NCBI RefSeq assembly: GCF_949774925.1
Contig: NZ_OX458932.1
Location: 248,001-312,000 of the forward strand
Direction of reading: 5' to 3'
DNA: 64,000 nucleotides
DNA from: Candidatus Methylacidiphilum fumarolicum
Lineage (GTDB): Bacteria; Verrucomicrobiota; Verrucomicrobiia; Methylacidiphilales; Methylacidiphilaceae
Made by a program: the position numbers and the translations under genes. This document shows, one piece after another, positions 18,386 to 28,982 of the stretch; the stretch's first letter is position 1; the number at the start of each line of letters is the position of its first letter. The notes under the pieces were generated by a model. The model was not told the origin of the DNA. It saw only the letters and a program-made list of their open reading frames with translations, and made no database searches.

Positions 18386-18776
18386 AAGAAAACATTAAAC
18401 CTACATCACCGTTTGTTGATTAAAAAAGGAGTTCTGGTATTTTGCCAAGGACGCTAAACAATACAGTTTTTTCAATGCCCCATGCTTTTTTGTTTCTTCC
18501 ATACACAACAAAGAAAACCACTCATGCATTCTTCTAACAGTTGACAGGGAAAAGACAAAGCGAAAAATTATAATGCGCAGTCAAAATGCTCGCTCAAGCA
18601 GAAAAAAACTATAGGCATGGACTAATATTTTTATCCCTCTACCTACCGCCTATATGAATATGAAAAAAAAACGTAGCTCTTTTTTCTCTTTTGTTTGTGG
18701 AAAGCCTTCTTCTTCAGTACAGAACCTTTTTTATAGGTTCCAAAGAGATAGGCTTTTTAGATAAAAGGGAGTAGAT
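18386..18776. other. Intergenic region between terC and panC
   Basis: These 391 A+T-rich bases separate divergent genes and must hold both promoters. A TTGACA at 18541-18546 and a TATAAT at 18569-18574 are present but 22 bases apart, too far for one promoter. A small 36-codon frame from ATG 18657 has no supporting motif. A GAACC/GGTTC hairpin lies at about 18722-18740, just before panC. An AGGGAG ribosome site precedes the panC ATG. Confidence 0.45.
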
Positions 18777-19553
18777 ATGATAGAAATTTTTGATCCTTCC
18801 ATAATGCAAAGCTTAGCGACCCAGTGGAAAAAAGAGGGGCAGCCAGTTTGTCTTGTCCCGACTATGGGGGCTTTGCATAAAGGGCATATTGCATTGATTC
18901 AGGAAGCTAAGAAACAAGCAGGCCTAACGGTTGTAAGTATTTATGTAAATCCCACGCAATTTCTTCCCACCGAAGACTTTGCCATCTACCCAAGAAATTA
19001 TCCCATGGATAAACAAATTTGTGCGGAGAATGGAGTCGATGTTCTGTTTGCCCCAAAGGGACTTTATTCTGAGGATCATTCTAGCTGGATAGTCGAAGAG
19101 GATATTTCCAATGGCCGTTGCAGCAAAACAAGGCCAGGCCATTTTAGGGGGGTGGCCACAGTACTCATGAAACTTTTTTGGCTGATCCATCCCACTAAGG
19201 CTATTTTTGGATGGAAGGATGCCCAGCAACTTGAACTGGTGCGTCGAATCGTGAGGGATTTTTATGTACCAATAGAAATTATTGGAGTCGAGACAGTGAG
19301 AGAAGAAAATGGGTTGGCCTGTAGTTCAAGGAATGCCTATCTGACTGAAGAGCAGAAAAAGATCGCTTCCCTTTTCCCAAGGATATTAAAAGAAGCATCC
19401 ATGATGGCGGAGCCAGAGGCTTGGGCACGGAGGGAACTGGAGAAAATTTCTTGTTTTACAGTCGATTATGTGGAAAAAGTAAACGGCAGGTTGTGTGGAG
19501 CCATTTGGATAGATAAAATAAGATTGATAGATAACTTCCCATGCGCACGCTAA
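18777..19553 (+). CDS. panC: Pantothenate synthetase (pantoate-beta-alanine ligase)
   Basis: The 258-residue protein makes pantothenate from pantoate, beta-alanine and ATP for CoA synthesis. It has VPTMGALHKGHIALI (the HIGH-like ATP site, here HKGH), SIYVNPTQF, RPGHFRGVATVLMKLF (substrate site) and GWKDAQQLELVRRIV. SSRNAYLT is the KMSKS-like loop. It is 20-30 residues shorter than most PanC proteins, the C-terminal dimer region being reduced. The last 13 bases overlap the start of the amidase gene, suggesting translational coupling of two functionally unrelated enzymes. A good AGGGAG ribosome site fixes the start. Confidence 0.95.
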   Translation: MIEIFDPSIMQSLATQWKKEGQPVCLVPTMGALHKGHIALIQEAKKQAGLTVVSIYVNPTQFLPTEDFAIYPRNYPMDKQICAENGVDVLFAPKGLYSEDHSSWIVEEDISNGRCSKTRPGHFRGVATVLMKLFWLIHPTKAIFGWKDAQQLELVRRIVRDFYVPIEIIGVETVREENGLACSSRNAYLTEEQKKIASLFPRILKEASMMAEPEAWARRELEKISCFTVDYVEKVNGRLCGAIWIDKIRLIDNFPCAR

Positions 19554-20572
19554 GCATACTGTTCTTGTTCATTCTCTTTTTAGGTCTTCCGTTGACCAAT
19601 GCCCAAGAGTGGCATCTATCGACTTTTGGTAAAAGCCAATATGTGCCCTTAGAAGATTTTTGTCACTTTTATCATTTCCCTGAGTTGCCTTATAGCCCAG
19701 GGACAGAAGTTCATCTTTCGAATGGGTTGGTGACCTTGGATTTTAAACCAAACTCTTCGGTCGTTTTCATTGATGGGGTCAAGCATTGGCTTTCTTTTCC
19801 GATTATTGAAAGGGGAGCCGAGATATGGATTTCTAGAACGGACCTTTCCTGCTTGTTTGATCCAATCTTGCGGCCAGAGAGGATTTCTAAGAGTCGACTC
19901 TATCGTGGGGTGGTCATTGATCCTGGGCACGGAGGATCGGATAAGGGGGCGACTTCCAGAAGGGGAACAGAAAAAAATTATGCGCTGGATACGGCCCGGA
20001 GGCTTGCGGCCATTTTGAAAGCTAGAGGAATCCCAGTGGTCATGACGCGAAATGAGGATGTTTTTGTGCCTCTCGATCAGAGGGTACGGATGGCAGCTTA
20101 TTATCCTGATTATATATTCATAAGTATTCATTATAATCAGGCCTATGGCGGTGGACATGGTCTGGAAACCTACGCGCTTTCTCCTCGTGGCTCCCCCTCT
20201 ACGAATAGCGGCAGGCTCTATCTGACCGATTACATCGCTAGTCCGGGTAATCAAACAGATCCGCTCAATATCCTCTTAGCTCATGATATCCACAGTCAGA
20301 TCATCCGACTGCATCCTGCAGATCCAGACATGGACAGAGGACTCAAGAGAGCAAGGTTTAAGGTTCTTAGAGAAAATGTGCTGCCTAGCGTGTTGATCGA
20401 AGGCGGATTTCTTTCTAATGCTATTGAGTCTTCACTAGTGGATCATGCTATTTACCGCCAAAAATTAGCGGAAGCGATCGCTCGGGGCGTCCTATTGTTT
20501 TTCAATCAGATACATTCGCAAGGAAAGAAGAGTCGACCCAACACCTTGGCCTCTGATGGTTCGGGCCCTTAA
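19541..20572 (+). CDS. Exported N-acetylmuramoyl-L-alanine amidase (Amidase_3)
   Basis: The 343-residue protein has a signal peptide (LSILFLFILFLGLPLTNAQ, cut after NAQ or nearby), an N-terminal region of about 100 residues resembling a copper-amine-oxidase-like or AMIN-type wall-binding domain, and a C-terminal Amidase_3 domain from about 120. That domain shows GVVIDPGHGGSDKGA (zinc His), a conserved Glu in RRGTEKNYALD (zinc Glu), SIHYNQA (zinc His) and LIEGGFLSN (catalytic Glu). It cleaves the lactyl-amide bond between MurNAc and the stem peptide in the periplasm, usually for cell separation. It begins inside panC. Confidence 0.93.
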   Translation: MRTLSILFLFILFLGLPLTNAQEWHLSTFGKSQYVPLEDFCHFYHFPELPYSPGTEVHLSNGLVTLDFKPNSSVVFIDGVKHWLSFPIIERGAEIWISRTDLSCLFDPILRPERISKSRLYRGVVIDPGHGGSDKGATSRRGTEKNYALDTARRLAAILKARGIPVVMTRNEDVFVPLDQRVRMAAYYPDYIFISIHYNQAYGGGHGLETYALSPRGSPSTNSGRLYLTDYIASPGNQTDPLNILLAHDIHSQIIRLHPADPDMDRGLKRARFKVLRENVLPSVLIEGGFLSNAIESSLVDHAIYRQKLAEAIARGVLLFFNQIHSQGKKSRPNTLASDGSGP

Positions 20573-20673
20573 CGAGCAGTTATTGCTGGAAGCTTTTCTG
20601 ATAGACGGATGACAAGTTCCTATTGGAAAAATACATAAGAAAAACTTATATTTTATTGATTTTGGAAAGATCC

Positions 20674-21843
20674 ATGCGCCATTCCTTTTTAAGCAAGCTA
20701 CTGGGAAAATTTGAAAGAGTTGGACCGCATGAAATTCAGAATGTCTTTCTGCGGTTGGTTAAGGAAAAGGGTTTTCTGGAAGCCATCTTTAATTCCCTGC
20801 AAGAAGGGGTTGTGGTTTTGGACAATCGGGGAAAAATCCAGTATGCCAATATGGCTCTCCAGCGACTATTTGGCGTTAATCCTGAAGAAGTGCTTGGCAA
20901 AGAAATAAAACAGTGTGTGCCACTCATCGATTGGCCTGAGCTGATTGCTTTAGAAAAGATGGTCAGTCGTGATTTCCAGGTTTTTTATCCAGAACCGCGG
21001 TATCTGAATCTTTCGTTAATCCCTCTGGAAGAAATGGGGAATAAGAATGCGGCTTTTATAGCTATTTTTTATGATATTACGGCAAGTAGGGAGAAGACCT
21101 TAGAGGTGATTGAAACCGAAAAACTTAATCTTTTAACTATGCTTGCTGCCGGTGTGGCTCACGAATTGGGGAATCCTATCAATGCCTTAAGCATTCATTT
21201 TCAGTTACTCGAAAAAAGGTTCAAAAAGCTTCTTCAGAAAACTGAGGAAAAAGGGGAGAAGGAAATAGAAAATTCCTTTGCCGCTATTCGTTCAGAACTA
21301 CGCAGGCTGGATGGGATTATCAACCAATTTTTGAAGGCGATCCGGCCTTCTCCTCCCAAATTAAGACTTCTTTCTGTCAATCAGCTGATTAAACAGACCG
21401 TGGAATTTCTTTCTCCTGAATTTCAAAACTTGGATATTTTACTGGAATTGCATCTTGACCGGGGGCTTCCTCTGCTACGGGCGGATAAAAACCAGCTCAA
21501 ACAGGCTTTTTATAATATCCTTAAGAATGGGATAGAAGCGGTTGGCAAAAACGGTATCATTAAAATCAGCACTCATTATGATGATTCCTTTCTTACCATC
21601 TCTTTTCAAGATAATGGTGGAGGCATCCCACAAGAAGTAATGAGTCAGGTTTTTAAGCCTTATTTTACAACGAAAGCTTCAGGAACAGGTTTAGGGCTAC
21701 TCATTGTTCGGAGGATTATCCGGGATCATGGCGGTGAAGTGCAAATAGAAAGCGAAAATGGAAAAGGGACAACTGTAAAAATTCTCCTTCCTCGTGCCGA
21801 GCGGCTCGTCAGGCTGCTACCAATGGCCCAAGAAAAAAGTTAA
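20674..21843 (+). CDS. Sensor histidine kinase, NtrB-like, with PAS domain
   Basis: The protein (about 389 residues from ATG 20674; a TTG at 20623 would add 17) has no membrane segment and is probably soluble. A PAS domain (about 35-145: FNSLQEGVVVLDNRGKIQY) precedes the dimerisation helix with the phosphoacceptor in GVAHELGNPINALSIH, and an HATPase domain with N (LKNGIEAVG), G1 (DNGGGIPQ) and G2 (ASGTGLGLLIVRRI) boxes. Layout and HELGNP motif match NtrB-type kinases that phosphorylate sigma-54 activators, and the partner gene follows 14 bases downstream. The input signal is unknown. Confidence 0.93.
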   Translation: MRHSFLSKLLGKFERVGPHEIQNVFLRLVKEKGFLEAIFNSLQEGVVVLDNRGKIQYANMALQRLFGVNPEEVLGKEIKQCVPLIDWPELIALEKMVSRDFQVFYPEPRYLNLSLIPLEEMGNKNAAFIAIFYDITASREKTLEVIETEKLNLLTMLAAGVAHELGNPINALSIHFQLLEKRFKKLLQKTEEKGEKEIENSFAAIRSELRRLDGIINQFLKAIRPSPPKLRLLSVNQLIKQTVEFLSPEFQNLDILLELHLDRGLPLLRADKNQLKQAFYNILKNGIEAVGKNGIIKISTHYDDSFLTISFQDNGGGIPQEVMSQVFKPYFTTKASGTGLGLLIVRRIIRDHGGEVQIESENGKGTTVKILLPRAERLVRLLPMAQEKS

Positions 21844-21857
21844 CCAAACGCTCTAGC

Positions 21858-23243
<1,386 letters not shown>

Positions 23244-23459
23244 AGTCTCTTGGAGGACTTTTAGAAAAGATCTAAGAGCAGATGGAAAGAGGAAAAGAAG
23301 GCTAATGAAGCTCTAGCAGTATTGGCTTTCTAAATCATTACCGAACTTATCTGTTTCAAAGGGGAAAATAGCTCTACGTTTTTACTGCTTTTCCTTGAAT
23401 CAATTGGTAAAAACTGACTTTATTGCTATTTCTTGCTCCTTTTTTTGGACTCTGTTGCC

Positions 23460-25061
23460 ATGGAAAAAGTGTACGTGCTGGTTCTATCTTTTGTTTTCCT
23501 CCTTCTATTGGCCTATCCAACTATTGGAAAAGCTAGCGAAGAGGAGAATGCTTCTTCTATGGGTGAAAAAAAAGACACCACACAGCAAACAGAAGCACTG
23601 GCAGTCCCTCAGCTAGAAAAAATTCTTGAACAAGAAGGTATCGCCTTGCCTCCCCCAAAACCGGCTATCAAGCTGAGTGGTTATGTGGATGCAAGTTACG
23701 ATTACAATTTTTTTAATGCCCCCGCTTTTGGTTCTCTGCCCTCCTTCGCTTCTCAAACGATAAATGGGAAACCCACCTTTAGGCCGGCCGTCCCTACAGC
23801 ACCTTTGCGGTATGCTGACGATGGGATCCCAGGAGGAGGATTCAATCTGAATCAGCTCAAAGTGGTATTAGAAAGAGAACTATCAAAGGAAAATAAACTT
23901 GATGGTGCTTTTAGGTTTGATTTGATGCTTGGTCAGGATGCAGGTCTTGGGGTGCCGGATGCCGTGGAAGGTTTGGGGACCGCTAATTCCACGACTTTTG
24001 GCCTAAACATAGGCACGATCTTTGTCGAGCAAGCGTATGTGGCCTTCCAGATCCCTGCTGGAGAGAATCATCGGGTGGAAATCCATCTAGGCAAATTCGA
24101 AGCTCCCATAGGATTTGAAGTCCTGGAAAGGCCAGGGAACCTAAATTTTTCCTACGGCCTTTTTTTTAACAATGTCGAGCCCTTCGCCCTTGTCGGCAGC
24201 CAAATCTATTATGCAATAAATGCTTCCTGGAGAGTGAGAGGAGGACTAGTGGATGGGGGCTTTAATACTTCCCGTGGAGGGTTTCCCTATTTTGGATTTT
24301 TAGACAATATGGTGAACAGGCTGCCGACCTATTTAGTCACCTTCAACCTTGACTATGAGTCAACCAATAAAAAGCTATTAAACACTTTTGCGCTCCTTTA
24401 CGGTTTTAATGGAACCAATCCTCCTGGGTTTGGCACCTCCCCTTCGGCCGCTCTTGATTATCCTGGGGCGTATGCCAACGGGGATATTATTCCTGGTCCG
24501 TATAACAATAACGGGACGTATATGGAACTTAACGATTATGGCTCCTGGATTCCCTCCTTTGTTCCTGGGGATAAGCTTATGTTCAGTTTTGAGTTGGTCG
24601 GCGGATTTTATAACCATGCCGTAGCACCTAGTGGCATCACGGCCCTTGGAGCCTCGCAACAACAACTCCTTGGGATATTCCCTCCCTTCCCTTTTTCTTT
24701 GGGTTACGATGGACCGACCAATTGGTTTGGTGTTGGACTATACCAGGTTTATAAGTTCAACAATTATTTTAGCCTGAATTTGAGAGAACAATACCTACAG
24801 GCAAGTTGGAATTCCTATCTGGAAGGGTTCGTATTCCCAGCGAACATTTGGGAAACGACACTGACGCTCCGGTTCGATCTAGCGGATAATCTTATGGTAC
24901 GAATAGAAGGCAGGACCGATATTGGGAATAACGTGCTTGATTATTATCAACCAAATTTGCTGGTTAACCCAGCGCAGATCGGTTTGAAGGGAAATGGATT
25001 AGTCGGTTCTTCTTCTGGCCCCATCGTGTTTGGAGCCATTGAAGTCGTTTTTACTTATTAA
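23460..25061 (+). CDS. Outer-membrane beta-barrel porin, BBP2/OmpL-like, copy 1
   Basis: The protein is about 533 residues from ATG 23460. A TTG at 23433 is possible, but MEKVYVLVLSFVFLLLLAYP gives a cleaner signal peptide. After the leader comes a short charged helix (LEKILEQEGIALPPP), then the start of the barrel with LSGYVDASYDYNFFNAP. The rest is alternating strands rich in Gly, Tyr and Phe, with GGFNLNQLKVVLER, WFGVGLYQVYKFNNYF and a C-terminal aromatic strand (IEVVFTY) typical of barrel assembly. Two paralogues follow in tandem. The family is predicted as porin-like; substrate is unknown. Confidence 0.84.
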   Translation: MEKVYVLVLSFVFLLLLAYPTIGKASEEENASSMGEKKDTTQQTEALAVPQLEKILEQEGIALPPPKPAIKLSGYVDASYDYNFFNAPAFGSLPSFASQTINGKPTFRPAVPTAPLRYADDGIPGGGFNLNQLKVVLERELSKENKLDGAFRFDLMLGQDAGLGVPDAVEGLGTANSTTFGLNIGTIFVEQAYVAFQIPAGENHRVEIHLGKFEAPIGFEVLERPGNLNFSYGLFFNNVEPFALVGSQIYYAINASWRVRGGLVDGGFNTSRGGFPYFGFLDNMVNRLPTYLVTFNLDYESTNKKLLNTFALLYGFNGTNPPGFGTSPSAALDYPGAYANGDIIPGPYNNNGTYMELNDYGSWIPSFVPGDKLMFSFELVGGFYNHAVAPSGITALGASQQQLLGIFPPFPFSLGYDGPTNWFGVGLYQVYKFNNYFSLNLREQYLQASWNSYLEGFVFPANIWETTLTLRFDLADNLMVRIEGRTDIGNNVLDYYQPNLLVNPAQIGLKGNGLVGSSSGPIVFGAIEVVFTY

Positions 25062-25165
25062 TCTTTTTTTTATTCTAACTTACCCCTTTTATTGTCTTTT
25101 TGTTGATGTCCGGAGTCAGATTGTTGAGTCCTCTTTAGTCTCTTATTTCTCTTATATATCAAGAA

Positions 25166-25181
25166 TGGCATAAAAGCTGCT
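25166..25181 (+). promoter_or_regulatory. Candidate sigma-54 (-24/-12) promoter before the second porin
   Basis: TGGCATAAAAGCTGCT has the GG and GC dinucleotides exactly ten bases apart and agrees with the consensus TGGCACGNNNNTTGCW at nearly all defined positions. It lies in the non-coding gap about 110 bases before the GTG start at 25292, and a sigma-54 activator gene lies just upstream. I found no clear activator-binding inverted repeat in the gap. Confidence 0.55.
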
Positions 25182-25291
25182 TTACGCTCAATAGCCAAAA
25201 AAGCTTTCTCTCAAACAAGAATAGGGGAAAGGAGGAGGGAGACTGAGAGAAAATCTTTATTGGCCAATAACACGGAAATAGGAGGCAACAG

Positions 25292-26881
25292 GTGTTTAGA
25301 AGAACGATTCGTCAGCTGGGATATGCATTGTTACTCTTTCTTGTCGTAGGTCTTTATCCAGCTTTCAGCCAGGATGAAGGATCCTCTTCAGCGCATCCTA
25401 AAAAGAAACATTCTAAAAAGGCGGCTCAAGGCGATGATGAGTCAAACGCTGTGGAAGAGAAGAACAAGCAGATTGAGGAGCTAACCAAGAAGCTAGAGGA
25501 TCAGGGGATACCGGTGCAAGCGAACACCAAGGGGATCGTGCTGAGTGGGTATGTGGACGCCAGCTATACCTACAATTTTATCAACGCTCCGGCTTTCAAC
25601 AGAGTGCCTGGTTTTGTTCCTCCGCCGGGTTATGTAGGGCCAACCAACACGGCTGGTTTTGCCCAAGGCTATCCGGCGATTCCTGGTAGAGAGCCTGTGG
25701 ATGCGATTCCTGGGGGCGGCTTTAACATGAACGCCTTTAAGCTAGCCTTAGAGAAGCCGCTAACGGAAGAGAACCGGTGGCAGGCAGGCTTTAGGGCCGA
25801 TCTTATCGTGGGGCAGGATGCGGTAGTAGGGGCACCGGATGCGATCACTGGCTTAGGAGTTCCTTCTAGTTCCTGGTATTCGTTTAACACCTCCAGCTTT
25901 TGGTTAGAGCAAGCGTATGTGATTTTTCGGGCGCCTATAGGCAATGGGTTGGACATAAAGATAGGGAAGTTTGTGGATCCGGCTGGCTACGAGGTAGTGG
26001 AGCGGCCAGTGAACCTGGATTTTACCTATGGGCTTTTGTTTGCGAATCTTTTGCCGACCACCCTTACAGGACTACAAGCGATTTACCGGTGGGATGACCA
26101 ATGGACGAGCCGTTTTGGGATAGCCGATGGGGGCTTTAACGTGTCGAGGGGAGGGATGGAATATTTTGGCTATATCAATAACATGATCAACAATAGCGAT
26201 GCCTATTTATTGTTTTTGAACAGCCAATGGGAGGCCAAAGGGAAGAATGCGACGCTGAGCGGCACTCTAATGTATGGGTTTAATGGGGTCAATCCGCCGG
26301 GCTTTGGCGCCTCTCCGATCAATGGGGTAGCGCAGCCCTATGGGATAGCGCAGGGGATCAGGGGAGAAGGCCCCTTCAACCAGAACAATGCGTTTTTTCT
26401 TGGGGATCTGTGGGGATCATGGGCTCCGAAGTTTGCCCGGGACAAGCTCTTGTTAGGCTTTGAATTTACAGGGGGTTTTTACAACAACAATGTGACGGTG
26501 GTGCCTGGAGCCATCAGCGGGCTGCCAGTCGATTTATCGAGTGGGCCTTCGAACTGGTATGGAGCTGCCGTCCACATGAAGTACCAAATTACGGACATAA
26601 TCAGTATTGCCCAGCGTGCGGACTGGGTGGAGTCAGGATGGAATTCTATTCTTGCTGGACACAATGCCCCCACCGACATTTGGGCGTACACGGCAACGCT
26701 TGCGTTTGATCTGGCTGATAATTTCATGATCCGGCTGGAGTACAGGATGGATTGGGGCAGAGGGGTGATGGGCTACTACGGCTTTCCTTTCCAAAACCCA
26801 ACGGGCAGTCCTACCGCCCTCCTAGGAACCTCCAATGGACCGGTCTACTTCGTAGGCTTGGAATTTGTCTATAGCTTCTAA
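25292..26881 (+). CDS. Outer-membrane beta-barrel porin, BBP2/OmpL-like, copy 2
   Basis: The 529-residue protein starts at GTG 25292, set by AGGAGG at 25280-25285. A signal peptide (LGYALLLFLVVGLYPAFSQ) is followed by a Lys/Ser-rich linker, a coiled-coil helix (EEKNKQIEELTKKLEDQ) and the barrel beginning LSGYVDASYTYNFINAP. It shares with its neighbours the GGGFNMNAFKLALEKPLTEEN, NPPGFGASP and LADNFMIRLEYR blocks and the final aromatic strand (LEFVYSF). The N-terminal coiled coil may trimerise or contact the wall; that is inferred. It is G+C-richer than copies 1 and 3, so expression or origin may differ. Copy 3 starts 43 bases after its stop. Confidence 0.86.
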   Translation: MFRRTIRQLGYALLLFLVVGLYPAFSQDEGSSSAHPKKKHSKKAAQGDDESNAVEEKNKQIEELTKKLEDQGIPVQANTKGIVLSGYVDASYTYNFINAPAFNRVPGFVPPPGYVGPTNTAGFAQGYPAIPGREPVDAIPGGGFNMNAFKLALEKPLTEENRWQAGFRADLIVGQDAVVGAPDAITGLGVPSSSWYSFNTSSFWLEQAYVIFRAPIGNGLDIKIGKFVDPAGYEVVERPVNLDFTYGLLFANLLPTTLTGLQAIYRWDDQWTSRFGIADGGFNVSRGGMEYFGYINNMINNSDAYLLFLNSQWEAKGKNATLSGTLMYGFNGVNPPGFGASPINGVAQPYGIAQGIRGEGPFNQNNAFFLGDLWGSWAPKFARDKLLLGFEFTGGFYNNNVTVVPGAISGLPVDLSSGPSNWYGAAVHMKYQITDIISIAQRADWVESGWNSILAGHNAPTDIWAYTATLAFDLADNFMIRLEYRMDWGRGVMGYYGFPFQNPTGSPTALLGTSNGPVYFVGLEFVYSF

Positions 26882-26924
26882 GTAACCGTTAAAGAACAAA
26901 AAAGCTAGGCGAAGGAAAAAAACA

Positions 26925-28565
26925 ATGAAGATCAGCAAAAGCGCGATTGGATTATGGCTATTATGCCTTTTTATAGGGAGTTTGCCGGTTAGTTTTGCAG
27001 GGGAAGTGGAAGGAGAAGGAGAAAGTGGGGAGCCTGCCACCTCTCAGAGTTTGGAGCTTAATGATTCGAAGGCTATTAGTTCTTCTAAAGAGGTTGAAAA
27101 TCTAAAGAAAATTCTTGAAGAAGAAGGCATGGCTGCTGTCCAAGCGAATAATCCAGGGATTAAATTAAGTGGGTATGTGGAGGCTAGCTATACGTATAAT
27201 TTTATAGCGGCTCCATCGTTCAGCCAAATCCCGACAGTATTTGCTAACCCAGCCATTTCAGGTCTCCATGGACCGGCTGCTGCTCATCCTTATGTTCCCG
27301 CCTATCCGGCTTTGCCTCTAAGATTTACAACGGATGGGATTCCTGGTGGAGCATTTAATTTTAACCAACTTAAGGTGGCCTTGGAAAAACCTCTTACGGA
27401 TGAGAATAAGTGGCAAGCTGGATTTAGAGTGGATATGATCTTTGGGCAAGACGCAGCACTGGGTGAACCGGACGCGGTTATGGGTATTGGAAACACGTTC
27501 AATACTGGATCAGGATTTAATTCCAGTGGGATTTTCTTAGAGCAAGCCTATGTGCAGTTCAAAGCACCTATTGGGGATAAAAGCCTAGAAATCCATATCG
27601 GTCAGTTTGCTTCCCCTATAGGACTGGAGGTTATGGAAAGACCAGCAAACTTTAATTTTTCCTATGGTATTCTCTTCAATAACTTCGAACCATTCACGAT
27701 GGTTGGCGGAGAGGTGTTCTATAAATTTAATGATAATTGGACAACCCGCTGGGGACTCACCAATGGGGGTTGGAATGTGTCACGCGCTGGCTATCCTTAT
27801 TTTGGCTATACAAACAACATGATTAATAGCGGGGAAGGCATTGTGCTCTTTAATATGTGGGACTATGTCTCCAAGGACAAACTCTTTTTAAATACATTTG
27901 GCTATGCGTTTGCCCCCAATGGGGTTAATCCACCAGGCTTTGGAACAAGTCCTAATGGTAGTTATGTGGGGGCATATGACATTGGGGGAGACATCGTCCC
28001 AAGTGCTTACAATAACAACGGACTTTTCATGGAATTTAACGATTTTGGAACTTGGATCCCGAAGTTTGTTAAGGACCAAAAGCTTGAGTTTGCTTATGAG
28101 TTAGTCGGCGGCTTTTCGAACCGGATTGGTCCCTCCGGTATTGCACAACTTGGTGCCCCTACCCAAACCTCCCTCTCCATCTTTCCCCGAAATTACCCTC
28201 TTTACGGTTTTGATGGTTCCACAAGTTTTTTTGGCGTAGCCATTTATCAAATTTATAAATTCAATAAGGTCTTCAGTATGGCCTGGAGAGAACAATATGA
28301 CCATGCCAACAGAAACCAGATTTTCACAAATATGCTTTTCCCCATGGATATCTATAGTGTTACGGTGGACTGGAGGTTTGACCTAGCGGATAATTTTATG
28401 ATTCGAATAGAAAACCGGGCTGATTACGGAAAGGGGTTTATGAATTGGTATTATCCAGCGGCAGGAATAGCTCCCGCTGCCGTTGGATTAAATGGAAACG
28501 GACTGGCGCAGCCTTCCAGTGGGCCTTTTTGGTTCGTCGCTGTGGATGTCGTATATAGTTACTAA
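26925..28565 (+). CDS. Outer-membrane beta-barrel porin, BBP2/OmpL-like, copy 3
   Basis: The 546-residue protein has a signal peptide (SAIGLWLLCLFIGSLPVSFA), an acidic Gly/Glu linker, a helix ending LKKILEEEGMAAVQ, and the barrel opening LSGYVEASYTYNFIAAP. It is closer to copy 1 than to copy 2 in the middle (EPFTMVGGEVFYKFNDNW, YNNNGLFMEFNDFGTWIP). It ends in an aromatic strand (VDVVYSY). A GAAGGA-like ribosome site precedes ATG 26925. With only 43 bases between stop and start it is probably co-transcribed with copy 2. Which solutes the three barrels pass is unknown. Confidence 0.86.
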   Translation: MKISKSAIGLWLLCLFIGSLPVSFAGEVEGEGESGEPATSQSLELNDSKAISSSKEVENLKKILEEEGMAAVQANNPGIKLSGYVEASYTYNFIAAPSFSQIPTVFANPAISGLHGPAAAHPYVPAYPALPLRFTTDGIPGGAFNFNQLKVALEKPLTDENKWQAGFRVDMIFGQDAALGEPDAVMGIGNTFNTGSGFNSSGIFLEQAYVQFKAPIGDKSLEIHIGQFASPIGLEVMERPANFNFSYGILFNNFEPFTMVGGEVFYKFNDNWTTRWGLTNGGWNVSRAGYPYFGYTNNMINSGEGIVLFNMWDYVSKDKLFLNTFGYAFAPNGVNPPGFGTSPNGSYVGAYDIGGDIVPSAYNNNGLFMEFNDFGTWIPKFVKDQKLEFAYELVGGFSNRIGPSGIAQLGAPTQTSLSIFPRNYPLYGFDGSTSFFGVAIYQIYKFNKVFSMAWREQYDHANRNQIFTNMLFPMDIYSVTVDWRFDLADNFMIRIENRADYGKGFMNWYYPAAGIAPAAVGLNGNGLAQPSSGPFWFVAVDVVYSY

Positions 28566-28667
28566 GACCGTTCTTGAGGCAAGTGCGCTCGTTCCTTGTT
28601 CGGATAGAAAAAAAGTTTTTTTTAAAAAAAGTTGAACGAAATAAAAATAGAAAGCGTTTAAACTAGC

Positions 28668-28755
28668 AAAGAAAAGAATTTTTGTTTCCTCCTCCTCTAG
28701 ATATGGAAATTAAATAAGAAGGGTAGCCCGGTATGCTACCCTTCTTTTTTTTTTA
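28668..28755 (+). ncRNA. Candidate small RNA 1 with CU-rich stretch and own terminator
   Basis: A TTGAAC box at 28632-28637 with an A/T-rich TTTAAA at 28657-28662 could start a transcript near 28668. It would contain TTTCCTCCTCCTC (28685-28697), complementary to Shine-Dalgarno sequences, and end at the intrinsic terminator 28719-28755. The alternative is that the hairpin simply terminates the porin operon, 150 bases after its stop codon. The 5' end is a guess. Confidence 0.35.
28719..28755 (+). terminator. Rho-independent terminator
   Basis: A perfect nine-base-pair stem, AAGGGTAGC (28719-28727) with GCTACCCTT (28735-28743), closes a seven-base loop and is followed by a run of at least ten T residues. 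Strand is set by the T tract; the preceding As could also make it partly active in reverse. Confidence 0.9.
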
Positions 28756-28823
28756 AATCGAATGAAACGAAGAGAAAAAATTTTTTTTGAACAAATCTCA
28801 GAATTTCGTGGTATCAATATATA

Positions 28824-28910
28824 AATAACCTCTGAACGATCGTTTTCCTCCTCTGACGATTCCCGGCCGAGCGGCGCTAAAAACTAGCGCCGCTCTTCTT
28901 TTTTCTTCTT
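28824..28910 (+). ncRNA. Candidate small RNA 2 with CU-rich stretch and own terminator
   Basis: The same order as in the preceding candidate is repeated: TTGAAC at 28787-28792, an A/T-rich TATCAA at 28812-28817, a TTTTCCTCCTC stretch at 28843-28853 and a strong hairpin with T tail. The transcript would be about 85 bases. No coding frame fits. The pairing region could bind ribosome sites such as the AGGAGG of the second porin. Boundaries are inferred. Confidence 0.38.
28869..28910 (+). terminator. Rho-independent terminator
   Basis: An eleven-base-pair G+C-rich stem, GAGCGGCGCTA (28869-28879) with TAGCGCCGCTC (28885-28895), has a five-base AAAAC loop and is followed by TTCTTTTTTCTTCTT. It stands about 125 bases after the first terminator with no gene between. 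Confidence 0.9.
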
Positions 28911-28954
28911 ACAACATTTTCTTTTGCTAAAGCAACAGGTTTTTTGTAATGGAG

Positions 28955-28982
28955 TTGCTTTTTTTTCTTCGCTTGTTATAAT
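28955..28982 (+). promoter_or_regulatory. Candidate lysC promoter with palindromic -10 region
   Basis: TTGCTT (28955-28960) and TATAAT (28977-28982) are 16 bases apart, and the start codon of lysC follows 41 bases later. The -10 box is the centre of a palindrome, CTTGT-TATAAT-ACAAG (28972-28987), which could be an operator. Confidence 0.5.

Noticed and set aside
18541-18574. TTGACA and TATAAT as a panC promoter
   Set aside because: The two boxes are 22 bases apart, outside the range for a sigma-70 promoter, and lie 200 bases before the start.
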